Shown here piece after piece: positions 63,956 to 64,000 of a DNA stretch of 64,000 bases. How positions within the stretch are numbered: position 1 is the first letter of the stretch; every line of letters starts with the position of its first letter. The notes below the pieces were generated by a model, which saw only the letters and a program-made list of their open reading frames with translations, was not told the DNA's origin and made no database searches. The stretch lies in assembly GCF_000739775.1 (NCBI RefSeq), contig NZ_BBJH01000003.1, positions 367,684 to 431,683 on the forward strand. The letters are read 5' to 3'. A program made the position numbers and the translations under genes. The DNA comes from Paraburkholderia heleia NBRC 101817 (GTDB taxonomy: Bacteria; Pseudomonadota; Gammaproteobacteria; Burkholderiales; Burkholderiaceae).

Positions 63956-64000
63956 TCAGCGCTGCGAAATCGGCTTCGCTTCGCGCGGCGTTTCGCCGAC
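63956..64000 (-). CDS. C-terminal end of an unidentified gene
   Basis: Only 14 codons and a TGA are inside the window (reading VGETPREAKPISQR). The following rho-independent terminator supports a real gene end. The tail is too short to identify the product. Confidence 0.55.
   Translation of the reverse strand, partial: VGETPREAKPISQR

Noticed and set aside
1..64000. tRNA, rRNA, CRISPR arrays, prophage or integrative element
   Set aside because: No tRNA-like T-loop in a cloverleaf context, no spaced direct repeats of CRISPR type, no integrase or phage structural genes were seen by eye.

Overview
The window looks like a chromosomal segment of a Burkholderia-group betaproteobacterium (Paraburkholderia, Caballeronia or Burkholderia). 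The evidence is the high GC content with strongly GC3-biased codons, a polyhydroxybutyrate acetoacetyl-CoA reductase with a phasin, an unlinked rpoN paralogue, betaproteobacterial-type H-NS proteins, and many solitary catabolic operons each paired with its own regulator. I saw no rRNA, tRNA, CRISPR array or prophage. The only mobile-element trace is a short IS5-like transposase fragment near 14 kb.

Layout. 0-4.4 kb: end of a DUF488 gene, an AtoE-type fatty acid carrier, an SH3/proline-rich secreted protein, an internally duplicated outer-membrane barrel and two tiny genes. 4.9-14 kb: a carbon-storage and stress block on the minus strand (phaB, phasin, universal stress protein, zinc alcohol dehydrogenase) facing phosphoketolase, a DHH phosphoesterase and a kinase fusion. 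14.5-19 kb: DUF72 protein, an rpoN paralogue with a sigma-54-type promoter of its own, a BON protein and an aldo/keto reductase. 19-30 kb: long helicase Lhr, a divergent Cd/Zn/Pb efflux pair (P-type ATPase and CadR), an M20 peptidase, a superinfection-immunity-like protein, a LysE exporter and a YodC-like protein.

30.8-35.1 kb: a small operon (C45 acyltransferase, class III aminotransferase, carboxymuconolactone-decarboxylase-like protein) beside an RpiR regulator, with matching palindromes at both promoters. 35.7-41.9 kb: gamma-glutamylcyclotransferase, a long H-NS/H1-like hybrid, a MarR/enoyl-CoA hydratase pair sharing operators, LexA-controlled dinB and a frame-broken phospholipase D-like gene. 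41.9-46.7 kb: a GntR regulator, an orphan Liv-type binding protein and trans-3-hydroxy-L-proline dehydratase, then small proteins and a NUDIX hydrolase. Between NUDIX and MFS lies the relic junction of a lost operon containing a HAD dehalogenase.

49-60 kb is the most coherent system. It holds an aminotransferase, an FAD amine oxidase (AmaA-like), an aminoadipate-semialdehyde dehydrogenase (AmaB-like), an orphan binding protein, an XRE-cupin regulator, a DUF1338 2-oxoadipate dioxygenase/decarboxylase (HglS-like), a LysR regulator, a D-amino-acid dehydrogenase and a delta1-piperideine/pyrroline-2-carboxylate reductase. Together they can be read as a route from D-lysine or pipecolate to 2-hydroxyglutarate. 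A TTTCC-N4-GGAAA palindrome is repeated at two of the promoters. The window ends with an asparaginase, a glycogen-debranching-type glucosidase and the last codons of another gene.
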